Positions 17,383-28,195 of a DNA stretch of 64,000 nt are shown piece after piece. The notes below the pieces were generated by a model. It did not search any database, was not told the origin of the DNA, and saw nothing but the letters and a program-made list of their open reading frames with translations. The stretch's first letter is position 1. Each line of letters begins with the position of its first letter. The DNA is taken from contig NZ_JAGINP010000036.1 in NCBI RefSeq assembly GCF_017876155.1, positions 1 through 64,000 of the forward strand. Direction: 5' to 3'. This stretch comes from Azospirillum rugosum. Its GTDB lineage: Bacteria > Pseudomonadota > Alphaproteobacteria > Azospirillales > Azospirillaceae. Made by a program: the position numbers and the translations under genes.

Positions 17383-18266
17383 ACGGCATGCTGTCCCTGA
17401 CCCTGCAAGCCCTCTTTTCCGGCGTTCTGGCCGGCGGATACTACGCCATGGTGGCCGTCGGTCTGGCGCTGGTGTTCGGCACCATGCGCATCATCAATCT
17501 GGCCCACGGCGAACTGGTTCTGCTGGCGGCCTATGTCGCCTATGCCGCGGAATCCCAGTACGGGCTGAACCCGGTGATGGCGATCCCCTTCGCGCTGGTC
17601 ATCGTCGGGGCCAGCGCCGCCCTGGTCTATGCGCTGCTCAGCCGGATCGATCAGGACCGGGAGATCAATTCCCTCATCCTCACCTTCGGGCTTGGCATCA
17701 TCCTGACCAACGCGGTGCTGATGATCTGGGCCGCCGACATCCATTCCACCACCGCACCCTGGTTCCAGGAATCGGTGGTGGTCGCCGACACGCTGTTCGC
17801 CATGCGCAGCGAGGTGGTGTTCTTCGTCGGCGGGCTGGTGCTGATGGCCGGCGTCCACGGGTGGCTGAACCATTCCTGGCAGGGGCGTGCGGTGCGCGCC
17901 CTGTCGTCCAACCGCAACGCCGCCAAGCTGATGGGCGTCAACCCGCGCCGGACGGAGATCCTGTCCTTTCTGGTCGCGGCCCTGCTCGCCACCTTTGCCG
18001 GCATCGCGATCTACACGGGCAAGACCATCTTTCCATCCCTGGGTCATGTGATGACGGTGAAGGCCTTCATCATCACGGTGCTGGCCGGCATGGGGTCGAT
18101 CCCCGGCGTGCTGATCGGCGCCGTGATGATCGGGTGCATCGAATCCCTGACCGTCACCTACGTCTCCGCCTCGCTTCAGGAGCTGGCCGGGATGATCCTG
18201 TTCCTCGTCGTGCTGTTCGTCATGCCTTCGGGCCTGTTCGGCGGCAGAAAGGCGATCGCCCGATGA
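17376..18266 (+). CDS. branched-chain amino acid-type ABC permease, LivH family
   Basis: A 296-residue inner-membrane permease rich in hydrophobic helices. It begins with VLAGGYYAMVAVGLALVFGTMRIINLAHGEL, which is the LivH signature, and ends in a hydrophobic helix followed by MPSGLFGGRK. The GTG at 17376 overlaps the end of the binding-protein gene; an ATG at 17388 is possible. Its stop overlaps the ATG of the next gene (ATGA). Confidence 0.93.
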   Translation: MVNGMLSLTLQALFSGVLAGGYYAMVAVGLALVFGTMRIINLAHGELVLLAAYVAYAAESQYGLNPVMAIPFALVIVGASAALVYALLSRIDQDREINSLILTFGLGIILTNAVLMIWAADIHSTTAPWFQESVVVADTLFAMRSEVVFFVGGLVLMAGVHGWLNHSWQGRAVRALSSNRNAAKLMGVNPRRTEILSFLVAALLATFAGIAIYTGKTIFPSLGHVMTVKAFIITVLAGMGSIPGVLIGAVMIGCIESLTVTYVSASLQELAGMILFLVVLFVMPSGLFGGRKAIAR

Positions 18267-19219
18267 AACGGTTTCTCGTCCCCGCCGCGCTGGCGGTGGC
18301 CTATGTGGCTGTACCGCTGGCCTTCGGCGGCAACCCTTACGTCATGGGGCTGATCGTCGCCGCCCTGACCATCGGCGGGATCGCGGTGGCCTGGGCGCTG
18401 CTGGGCAATCTGGGCGGCATGGTCAGCTTCGGGCACGCGGCGTTCTTCGGCGTGGGATCCTACACCTCGGCGGTGCTGTCCATGAAGCTGGGGGTGCCGC
18501 CCCTGGCCGGGCTGCTGCTGGGCGGGCTGGGGGCGGCCATCGCCTCCATCGCCACCATGCCGGCGCTGCGGCTGAAGGGGCCGTACTTCGCGCTCGCCAT
18601 CCTGGCCTATGCCCACATCTTCCAGATCCTGGCGACCGAGATGACCGGCGTCACCGGCGGCGCCGGCGGCCTGCTCAGTATTCCGCGCTTTCCCACCCTG
18701 CTGGGGGTCGATCTGGGGTCCAAGACGGGCGGCTACGTCATCATCCTGACCATCGTGGTGCTGTCGGCCGCGGCCTACGCCGCCATCCGGCGCAGCGCCT
18801 GGGGGCTGGCGCTGAAGGCGATGCACGACACCGAAATCGCCACCCGCGTCATCGGCGTGCCCAGCACCCACCTGAAAGCGGCGATGCTGGCCCTGTCGGC
18901 CTTCATCACTGGGGTGGTGGGTGCCTTCAACGCCCATTTCATCAATTTTCTGGAACCGGACTACGCTTTCAGCGGCGCATGGACGGTGCTGCCCATCGCA
19001 GCGGCCATCTTCGGCGGCTACCGCACGGTGTGGGGGCCGGTGATCGGGGCGCTGACCATCTACCTGCTGGACCAACTCGTCTTCAAGGAACTGATGCCGC
19101 ACGGCCACCAGTTCGTCCTGGGCATGCTGCTGGTTGGCATGATCCTGTTGAGCCCCGGCGGTCTCGCGCCGATCCTGGGCCGCCGTCTGGAAGGAGGGCA
19201 ACGCCATGCTCACGCTTGA
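18263..19219 (+). CDS. branched-chain amino acid-type ABC permease, LivM family
   Basis: A 318-residue permease starting MKRFLVPAALAVAYVAVPL, with the LivM signature LGGMVSFGHAAFFGVGSYTSAVL and the loop RRSAWGLALKAMHDTEIATRVIG. The ATG overlaps the LivH stop. Its last bases overlap the start of the ATPase gene. It pairs with LivH as the second transmembrane subunit. Confidence 0.93.
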   Translation: MKRFLVPAALAVAYVAVPLAFGGNPYVMGLIVAALTIGGIAVAWALLGNLGGMVSFGHAAFFGVGSYTSAVLSMKLGVPPLAGLLLGGLGAAIASIATMPALRLKGPYFALAILAYAHIFQILATEMTGVTGGAGGLLSIPRFPTLLGVDLGSKTGGYVIILTIVVLSAAAYAAIRRSAWGLALKAMHDTEIATRVIGVPSTHLKAAMLALSAFITGVVGAFNAHFINFLEPDYAFSGAWTVLPIAAAIFGGYRTVWGPVIGALTIYLLDQLVFKELMPHGHQFVLGMLLVGMILLSPGGLAPILGRRLEGGQRHAHA

Positions 19220-19919
19220 CGGAGTGCAGGTCAGCTTTGGTGGCGTGTCCGCGCTGAAGGGTGTGTCGATGACGGTGAGCGCGGGCGAGACGGTCGGGCT
19301 CGTCGGCCCCAACGGAGCCGGCAAGACGACGCTGTTCAACGTGATCTCCGGCATCGTCCGCCCGACCGCGGGGGATATCACCTTCCGCGGCCACTCGGTC
19401 CTGAAGGCGCCGGAATGGAAGCGGGCGCGCCTGGGCATCGGGCGCAGCTTCCAGATCGCACGGCCACTACACCACTGCACGGTGCGCGAGAACCTGATCG
19501 TCGCCCAGCGTTTCGGTGCGGGCCGCGTCGACCACGAGCGCATTGACGAGATCCTCGACCTGCTGAAGCTCGGCCACAAGGCCGACCGCGATGCGGTGAG
19601 CGAACTGGCTCTGACCGAGCACAAGGCGCTGGAGGTCGGCAAGGCGCTCGCCACCAACCCGCACCTGCTCCTGCTGGACGAGGTGCTGGCCGGGTTGGAG
19701 ACCAACGGCAAGCGGGCTTTCATGGAACAGCTCGCCCTTGTGCGCGACCGCTTCAATCTCGCCATGGTCGTCATCGAGCACGACATTCCCACCATCTCTG
19801 CACTTTGTCCGCGCGTGGTGGTGCTGAACTTCGGCGAGATCATTGCCGAAGGGAACCCCGGCGCCGTGTTCCGGGACCCCAACGTGGTCCGCAGTTACAC
19901 CGGCGAGGCCGCGGCCTGA
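19206..19919 (+). CDS. ABC transporter ATPase, LivG family
   Basis: A 237-residue nucleotide-binding subunit. Walker A is GPNGAGKTT near residue 35 and Walker B is LLLLDEVLAGL. The signature region reads LALTEHKALEVGKAL instead of LSGGQ, a substitution known in LivG-type ATPases. It energises import together with LivF. Confidence 0.92.
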   Translation: MLTLDGVQVSFGGVSALKGVSMTVSAGETVGLVGPNGAGKTTLFNVISGIVRPTAGDITFRGHSVLKAPEWKRARLGIGRSFQIARPLHHCTVRENLIVAQRFGAGRVDHERIDEILDLLKLGHKADRDAVSELALTEHKALEVGKALATNPHLLLLDEVLAGLETNGKRAFMEQLALVRDRFNLAMVVIEHDIPTISALCPRVVVLNFGEIIAEGNPGAVFRDPNVVRSYTGEAAA

Positions 19920-19949
19920 CCGCACTCAATCGAACAGAAAGGAACGCGG

Positions 19950-20672
19950 ATGGCCCCGCTCCTGGAGATTGCGACCCTGCGCGCCGGCTACGGCGCCATC
20001 AACATCCTCTGGAACGTCTCGCTGACCATCGCGGAGGGACAGACCACCGTCATCGTCGGGCCGAACGGTGCCGGCAAAACGACGCTGCTGCGCGCCATCA
20101 TGGGGCTGGTTCCGGTGGCGTCGGGCGACATCCGCCTGAACGGCGCCAGCATCCGCAACCGCGCCACCTGGGACACGGTCAAGGACGGGCTGGTCATGAT
20201 CCCCGAGGGACGCATGATCTTCCCCGACATGACGGTGGAGGACAATCTGATGATGGGGGCCTTCCCGCCGGCCTGCCGGCGGAACTGGAAGGCCAACCGG
20301 CAGATGGTGTTCGACCTGTTCCCGCGCTTGGCCCAGCGCCACGACCAGATCGCCGGCACCCTGTCGGGTGGCGAGGCGCAGATGCTGGCGATCGGACGCG
20401 GCCTGATGGAACAGCCTCGCGTCTGCCTGATCGACGAACCCTCGCTCGGCCTCGCCCCCGTGATGGTGGACGAGATCTTCCGCATCGTCGAGCACCTGAA
20501 GGCGCAGGGACTGACCATTGTCCTGGTGGAACAGAACACCAACCGCGCGCTTAAGGTGGCCGACCACGTCTACCTGATGCAGTCCGGTAAGGTCGTCCTG
20601 TCGGAACGCGGCGACGCCGTCAACCTGGACCGCCTGCACGCCCTCTACTTCGCCCATGAAGAGGCGGCCTGA
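19950..20672 (+). CDS. ABC transporter ATPase, LivF family
   Basis: A 240-residue nucleotide-binding subunit with Walker A GPNGAGKTTLLRA, signature TLSGGEAQMLAIGRGLM, Walker B VCLIDEPSLGLAPVMVDEI and the switch LVEQNTNRAL. It starts 30 bp after livG, behind GAAAGGAACGCGG. It completes the five-gene importer. Confidence 0.93.
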   Translation: MAPLLEIATLRAGYGAINILWNVSLTIAEGQTTVIVGPNGAGKTTLLRAIMGLVPVASGDIRLNGASIRNRATWDTVKDGLVMIPEGRMIFPDMTVEDNLMMGAFPPACRRNWKANRQMVFDLFPRLAQRHDQIAGTLSGGEAQMLAIGRGLMEQPRVCLIDEPSLGLAPVMVDEIFRIVEHLKAQGLTIVLVEQNTNRALKVADHVYLMQSGKVVLSERGDAVNLDRLHALYFAHEEAA

Positions 20673-20716
20673 GGACGGCCGACATCGGCCACTCCCCACG
20701 CCGTCCGGAGGAGATC

Positions 20717-21535
20717 ATGTACAAAGACATCCTGCTGCACGTCGACGGTTCCCCGGCGTGCGCACACCGGCTGGGCGCCGCGCTCGCGCTGGCCGGCACC
20801 TTCGGCGGCCGGCTCAAGGCCGTCTTCGCCCGCCGTGACCACGACCGCGCCGCCATGGTCGCCCGCACACCCAGCGAGGCACTTCGACAGGAGGCCGCAC
20901 AGGCCAGGGCAGGCGCAGAGGAACGCGCCGCCGCCGCTGGTGTCCCTATTGCGTGGCTGGAGGCGTCCAGCGGCCACCCCGGAGATATGGTGCGCGAGTT
21001 GGTTGTGGCTGCGCGCTTCTCGGACATTGCCATCGTCTCGCAGCCGGACAGCGAGCATTGGCTGCCCGACGTACCGAACAGTCTGGTGGAGGACATCGTC
21101 CGCCATTCCGGCCGCCCCGTACTGGTGCTGCCGGCGACCGGCTGGACGGGAACGCTGGGCAAACGCGTCCTGCTGGCCTGGAACGCCAGCCGTGAAGCCG
21201 CGCGCGCGCTCGGTGACGCACTTCCACTGCTGCGCGACAGCGTAGAAGTTGTTGTGCTGTCTCGCCGGCCTGCCGACAGCCGCGATCATACGCACGACCA
21301 CTGGCCCGGCATCCTCGAACATCTGGACAGCCACGGCGTTGTCGCGACCCGCGAGGACATGGCCGGCGACGACATCGGGGTCATGGACATGCTGCTCTCG
21401 CGCGCCGCCGACCACGGAAGCGACCTGATCGTCATGGGCGCACACGGCGAGCACGAGTCCCTGTTCGCCCGCAGCGGCGTGGGGACGCGCTTCATCCTGC
21501 GGCACATGACCGTGCCCATCCTGATGGCTCATTGA
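20717..21535 (+). CDS. universal stress protein, tandem UspA domains
   Basis: A 272-residue protein with two Usp folds. The first begins MYKDILLHVDGSPACAHRLG. The second begins KRVLLAWNASREAARAL and ends with the nucleotide-binding block VMGAHGEHESLFARSGVGT. GGAGGAG precedes the ATG. Its place between the importer and the thioesterase suggests it is expressed with the catabolic genes; its role there is unknown. Confidence 0.88.
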   Translation: MYKDILLHVDGSPACAHRLGAALALAGTFGGRLKAVFARRDHDRAAMVARTPSEALRQEAAQARAGAEERAAAAGVPIAWLEASSGHPGDMVRELVVAARFSDIAIVSQPDSEHWLPDVPNSLVEDIVRHSGRPVLVLPATGWTGTLGKRVLLAWNASREAARALGDALPLLRDSVEVVVLSRRPADSRDHTHDHWPGILEHLDSHGVVATREDMAGDDIGVMDMLLSRAADHGSDLIVMGAHGEHESLFARSGVGTRFILRHMTVPILMAH

Positions 21536-21539
21536 GCCG

Positions 21540-21959
21540 GTGCCGGAGGTAACGGTGGACAATTCCGAACCCGCGTCGCTGATCGAAATGGTCGGCTTCA
21601 ATAAGGCGCTGGGCTTCCGCCTGGTGGAATGGTCGGAGGCCCACGCCGTCCTCGAAGCCACGGCACGCCCCGACCTGCTGAACCGGTCGGACATCCTGCA
21701 TGGCGGCGTTGTCGCCACGCTGATCGACGCGGCCGGCGGTTTCGCCGGTGCCTACACCGGCGAGTTCAGTTCGGGGCGGCTGGTCCTGACCCTGTCGCTG
21801 ACCACCAGCTTCATCGGCCAGGCCTCCAACGGGGTGGTGCGGGCGATCGCCCGCAAGCGCGGCGGCGGGCGGCGGATCTTCGCTTCGACCATCGAGGTGA
21901 CGGACGCGACCGGCCAGATTATCGCGGTGGGGGAGGGCACATACCGTTACCGGGAATAG
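21540..21959 (+). CDS. PaaI-like hotdog thioesterase
   Basis: A 139-residue hotdog-fold protein with the PaaI signature DILHGGVVATLIDAAGGFAG and the following beta strands LVLTLSLTTSFIG. It probably hydrolyses dead-end or excess acyl-CoAs to free CoA during catabolism. The GTG start lies 4 bp after the stress-protein stop; a second GTG five codons later is possible. Confidence 0.85.
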   Translation: MPEVTVDNSEPASLIEMVGFNKALGFRLVEWSEAHAVLEATARPDLLNRSDILHGGVVATLIDAAGGFAGAYTGEFSSGRLVLTLSLTTSFIGQASNGVVRAIARKRGGGRRIFASTIEVTDATGQIIAVGEGTYRYRE

Positions 21960-22064
21960 GTGGTCGCTGCCGGAACTGGGGCTGCCGTCGGGAACGACGG
22001 TCGCCGACCGGGCGGCCGCTGGCGGCACGCCGACCAAAAGAACGAACACCGACAGAGGGTCGAC

Positions 22065-24176
<2,112 letters not shown>

Positions 24177-24283
24177 CCGCGCCTTTCGGGAGGCACGATC
24201 TTGATCCGGCGCGCGCCATTACTCGCGCCCCTGCGGGGGACGGCCGTCCGCGTCGCATGACAATTCTGGTGTGGAGAATACGA

Positions 24284-25480
24284 ATGGACATCACCTACAC
24301 GGCGGAGGAGCGCGCATTTCGCGACGAGGTCCGCCGCTTCCTGCACGACCGGCTGCCGGCCGACATCGCCGCCAAGGTCCGCGAGGGCAAGCGCGTGACA
24401 CGCGAGGACCATGTGCGCTGGCAGTCGATCCTGGCCGAACAGGGCTGGTTCGCGGTGCATTGGCCGAAACAGTACGGCGGCACCGGCTGGACGCCCATCC
24501 AGCGCCACATCTTCGACGAGGAATACGCAAGCGCCCACGCCCCTTATTTGGTGCCGTTCGGTGTCAGTATGGTCGGGCCGGTCATCATCAAGTTCGGCAC
24601 GGAGGAGCAGAAGCGCCGCTACCTGCCCCGCATCCTGTCGCAGGAGGATTGGTGGTGCCAGGGCTATTCGGAACCGGGCGCCGGCTCCGACCTCGCCTCG
24701 GTCAAGACCCGCGCGGTGCGCGACGGCGACCATTACGTGGTGAACGGCCAGAAGACGTGGACCACGCTGGGCCAGTACGCCAATATGATGTTCTGCTTGG
24801 CGCGCACCGATCCGACGGCCAAACAGCAGGAGGGCATCAGCTTCCTGCTGATCGACATGGACACGCCGGGCGTCACCGTGCGCCCGATCATCACGCTGGA
24901 CGGTGCGCACGAGGTCAATGAGGTGTTCCTCGACGACGTGCGCGTCCCGGTGGAGGACCGGGTGGGCGAGGAAGGCAAGGGCTGGACCTGCGCCAAGTTC
25001 CTGCTGACCTACGAGCGCACGGGTATCGCCGGCGTCGGCCATGCCAAGCAGGCGTTGGCGCACCTGAAGGACGTGGCTCGGCACCAGACTGCCAACGGTC
25101 GCCCGCTGTACGAGGATCCGCTGTTCCGCGCTCGCATCGCCGAAGTGGAAGTGGATCTGATGGCGCTGGAAATGACCAACCTGCGTGTCATCTCTGCCGC
25201 CCAGAACGGCGGCGTGCCGGGGGCCGAAAGCTCGATGTTGAAGGTGCGCGGGACGGAGATCCGGCAGGCCATAACGGATTTGTTGCGGCGCGCCGTTGGC
25301 CCCTACGCCCTGCCCTTCCTGCCCGAGGCGCTGGAGGGCGGCTGGGACGGCGAACCGGTCGGGCCGGACTACGCCGCCCCTCTGTCGGCCCAGTACTTCA
25401 ACCGCCGCAAGCTGTCGATCTACGGCGGCTCCAATGAGATCCAGAAGAACATCATCGCCAAGATGATCCTTGGCCTGTGA
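24284..25480 (+). CDS. acyl-CoA dehydrogenase, PimC-like large subunit
   Basis: A 398-residue acyl-CoA dehydrogenase starting MDITYTAEERAFRDEVRRFL, with the FAD motif YSEPGAGSDLASVKTRAV and C-terminal YGGSNEIQKNIIAKM. The usual YEGT catalytic segment is replaced by YGGSNEIQ, as in the large subunits of heteromeric dehydrogenases such as PimC, where the base lies elsewhere. It overlaps the next dehydrogenase reading by a few bases, and the two probably form one alpha-beta enzyme. ATG at 24284; GGAGAATACGA precedes it. Confidence 0.88.
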   Translation: MDITYTAEERAFRDEVRRFLHDRLPADIAAKVREGKRVTREDHVRWQSILAEQGWFAVHWPKQYGGTGWTPIQRHIFDEEYASAHAPYLVPFGVSMVGPVIIKFGTEEQKRRYLPRILSQEDWWCQGYSEPGAGSDLASVKTRAVRDGDHYVVNGQKTWTTLGQYANMMFCLARTDPTAKQQEGISFLLIDMDTPGVTVRPIITLDGAHEVNEVFLDDVRVPVEDRVGEEGKGWTCAKFLLTYERTGIAGVGHAKQALAHLKDVARHQTANGRPLYEDPLFRARIAEVEVDLMALEMTNLRVISAAQNGGVPGAESSMLKVRGTEIRQAITDLLRRAVGPYALPFLPEALEGGWDGEPVGPDYAAPLSAQYFNRRKLSIYGGSNEIQKNIIAKMILGL

Positions 25481-25491
25481 GGAGTAGGGGA

Positions 25492-26625
25492 ATGGACTTC
25501 TCGCTCAATGACGAGCAGCGCATGCTTGACGAGACGGTGAGCCGTGTGATCAGGGAGGAGTACGGTTTTGAGCAGCGTCGGGGTTTCGCCGGCGAACCCG
25601 ATGGATTCAGCGCCGCGAACTGGTCGCTGTTCGCCGAACTGGGCCTGCTGGCGATTCCCTTTGCGGAGGAGAACGGCGGCTTTGGTGGCGGCGGGGTCGA
25701 ACTGATGATCGTGCAGCGCGCCTTTGGCCGCGGTCTGGTTCTGGAACCCTATCTCGCCTCAGTGGTGCTGGGGGGCGGACTGGTGGAACAGTTGGGCAGT
25801 CCGGCGCAGCGCGAACGCCTCCTCTCTCCGCTGCTGGCCGGCAAATCCCGCTTGGCGCTCGCTTGGGCAGAGCCGGAGGGACGCTACGACCACCTCGCGG
25901 TCGCCACGCGGGCAGAGCGCGACAGCGACGGCTACCGCCTGTCGGGCCTCAAGGCAGTGGTGCTGCATGGCGACAGCGCCGACCGGCTGCTGGTCACCGC
26001 ACGCACGGCTGGCGGCCCGACCGGCCGCGCCGGGTTGTCGGTCTTCCTGGTCGATTCCGCTCAGCCAGGGGTAGGTGTGCGCGGCTATGCCACCATTGAC
26101 GGGCTGCGCGCCGCCGAGATTCGGCTGGATGATGTGCGTGTCGGCGCCGACGCTCTACTAGGGCCGGAGGGCGGTGCAGCGGACGCGCTGGAGACGGTGC
26201 TAACCCTGGGCTGCGCCGCGCTGTGCGCCGAGGCGGTGGGCGTTATGGAGGCGGCGTGCGAGTTGACGCTTGACTACCTGAAGACCCGCCAGCAATTCGG
26301 CGCTCCCATCGGACGGTTTCAGGCGCTCCAGCACCGGATGGTGGACATGCGCATCGCCTTGGAACAGGCGCAGTCCATGGCAATTTTCGCCGCGTGCAGC
26401 CTCGGCCTGCCAGGGGCAGAACGCGACCGCCGCATCGCCGCGGCCAAGGTGGTGATCGGCAACAGCGGTCGCTTCGTGGCGGAGCAGGCGATCCAGTTGC
26501 ATGGTGGCATGGGCATGACCGACGAGGCGATGGTGTCGCACTTGGCCAAGCGCTTGGTGATGATCGACCACCATCTCGGCGACGTCGACCACCATTTGGG
26601 GCGCTTCGTCGCCCTAAGCGACTGA
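25492..26625 (+). CDS. acyl-CoA dehydrogenase, PimD-like small subunit
   Basis: A 377-residue acyl-CoA dehydrogenase-fold protein starting MDFSLNDEQRMLDETVSRVIREEY. The N-terminal and middle domains are weakly conserved (LAWAEPEGRYDHLAVAT replaces the usual TEPxAGSD), while the C-terminal helical part is good (LKTRQQFGAPIGRFQALQHRMVDM, IQLHGGMGMTDE). This pattern is typical of PimD-type partner subunits. GAGGAGTAGGGGA precedes the ATG. It is the last gene of the rightward catabolic run. Confidence 0.87.
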   Translation: MDFSLNDEQRMLDETVSRVIREEYGFEQRRGFAGEPDGFSAANWSLFAELGLLAIPFAEENGGFGGGGVELMIVQRAFGRGLVLEPYLASVVLGGGLVEQLGSPAQRERLLSPLLAGKSRLALAWAEPEGRYDHLAVATRAERDSDGYRLSGLKAVVLHGDSADRLLVTARTAGGPTGRAGLSVFLVDSAQPGVGVRGYATIDGLRAAEIRLDDVRVGADALLGPEGGAADALETVLTLGCAALCAEAVGVMEAACELTLDYLKTRQQFGAPIGRFQALQHRMVDMRIALEQAQSMAIFAACSLGLPGAERDRRIAAAKVVIGNSGRFVAEQAIQLHGGMGMTDEAMVSHLAKRLVMIDHHLGDVDHHLGRFVALSD

Positions 26626-26651
26626 AAGCACGGCAGTGGTTGAAGCGGGTT

Positions 26652-26736
26652 CATTGGCCTCAAAGCCAATGCCCGAGAATAGGGGTCGCCCTGCGTTTGA
26701 GGGGAGCGGAAACATGACATGTCAGGTGTTCCGCTC
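26652..26736. other. two hairpins after the catabolic run
   Basis: A 7-bp stem (CATTGGC / GCCAATG, 26652-26671) lies just after the PimD-like gene and may end transcription, although no T-run follows. A second inverted repeat, GAGCGGAA (26704-26711) and TTCCGCTC (26729-26736), encloses the small palindrome TGACATGTCA. From here to 26892 the DNA becomes AT-rich and holds no gene that I can support. Confidence 0.4.
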
Positions 26737-26892
26737 GCCGAGATGTTGTCGGATCGTGACAGCTGATTGCGATGCGGAGAACTTCGGTGTTGTATTGGAG
26801 CAGATACTTATTAGTTTTCTAAAAAATAAAGGAGTGTGCTGTGGATACGTAAATTCTTGAAATATGCAATATAACTATATCTGAGGCATATT

Positions 26893-27792
26893 ATGGAATT
26901 GCGGCACTTACGCCACTTAACAGTCTTGGCTGAAACAGGTAGCTTTCACAAAGCAGCCCGCCAGCTTGGACTGCGTCAACCTGCGCTCAGCCAATCGATC
27001 CGGTCACTTGAGTCGTATATTGGCGTAGATCTTGTCTCAAGAAGCAGCTCAGGAAGCCATCTGACACGAGCCGGAAGCGCGTTCTTAAATGAAGCTCAGC
27101 GCATTCTCGCGGCTCTTGATTCAGCTGTTGTGACTGCCCGAGCTTCATCTATCGAAGATTCAGCACCATTTCGCCTTGGTGTTTCCGCTGATATTGCAAC
27201 TGGACAAACAATGAATATACTACAAGCATTTTTGAGGAAAACTGATTGTAGGATTGCTGTGTGCGATGATTCGCCATCACATCTTCTCTCCATGCTTGAT
27301 GACGGACGACTAGACCTTTCACTGATACCGTCTTCAACCAACCGATCCTCTGTAGCTATTGAAAAATTGTGGATAGAAGAAATACATGTAGCACTAGCAG
27401 CCAACCATCGGCTTGCCCAAAAAGTCGCCGTCGACATTTGCAGTCTTTCTGATGAGCTTATTGTTATTGGACCGCGAGACAGAGATAGTATCGCTGATTT
27501 GTTTTTTAACGCGTGCCGGATCTCAGGCATTAACCTAAGTAGGGTAGCAGCATTGCTGCACCAAGAAGTTCGGTTGGCATTGGTTGGTGCCGGAATCGGC
27601 GTGACGGTGCAGGCCGCTTCCAATCAGTGCTTCTTTGCGGTCACTAGAATTGTAACGCGGCCAACAGTGCCGCCATTATCTATTGAAATAGCTGCCGCAT
27701 GGCCAAGATCTGGAATGAGCTCCTTGGCGCAACAGTTTATTGAAATCGCACACTTATCAAAGTCGGATCACGAATCAATAATATCGCCATGA
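26893..27792 (+). CDS. LysR-family transcriptional regulator
   Basis: A 299-residue LysR-type regulator. The N-terminal helix-turn-helix reads MELRHLRHLTVLAETGSFHKAARQLGLRQPALSQSIRSLE, and a LysR substrate domain follows (DGRLDLSLIPSS, LAANHRLAQKVAV). The gene and its surroundings are clearly richer in A and T than the rest of the window, with many codons ending in A or T, so it was probably acquired separately. No target gene is obvious; the MATE exporter downstream is one candidate. Confidence 0.9.
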   Translation: MELRHLRHLTVLAETGSFHKAARQLGLRQPALSQSIRSLESYIGVDLVSRSSSGSHLTRAGSAFLNEAQRILAALDSAVVTARASSIEDSAPFRLGVSADIATGQTMNILQAFLRKTDCRIAVCDDSPSHLLSMLDDGRLDLSLIPSSTNRSSVAIEKLWIEEIHVALAANHRLAQKVAVDICSLSDELIVIGPRDRDSIADLFFNACRISGINLSRVAALLHQEVRLALVGAGIGVTVQAASNQCFFAVTRIVTRPTVPPLSIEIAAAWPRSGMSSLAQQFIEIAHLSKSDHESIISP

Positions 27793-28195
27793 AAATGTAT
27801 TATATGCATGTAGGCACATTATATTAGTATAGAATATAAAAATTCGCCTTGTATTCTGTGTCATGCTGATAGCTATTTCAGATAATCGATCTATTTTACT
27901 TTTAGTATATCCAAAACGATCTATCCAATAGCGCCCCAATGTACGTCCTCACGGGCTTCGACCCTAAGGCGCCGGAGCAGACTCTACGGATATTCAGGCG
28001 ACAATCGTTATGCCATTCGGAGTGATGAAACTAGTGCGCGAAGGTGCCTGTACATCGTCAATCGCCGCAAGGATATCGACGTAGTCAGCGGCTTCAACGT
28101 TTAATCCGCCGAGATCAAGCGCGGTCATTGGATAGGTGGATAGTATGTCGCCGAACTCAAGCAACATCTGATGACGTATCGCAAATGGAACGGTT
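27793..28195. other. AT-rich intergenic stretch
   Basis: About 400 bp separate the LysR gene from the MATE gene. The first 150 bp are strongly AT-rich with repeated TATA-like runs. On the minus strand an open frame (28230 back to 27994, 78 codons) ends YVDILAAIDDVQAPSRTSF, but I do not recognise it and it overlaps the MATE start, so I do not call it a gene. Confidence 0.4.
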
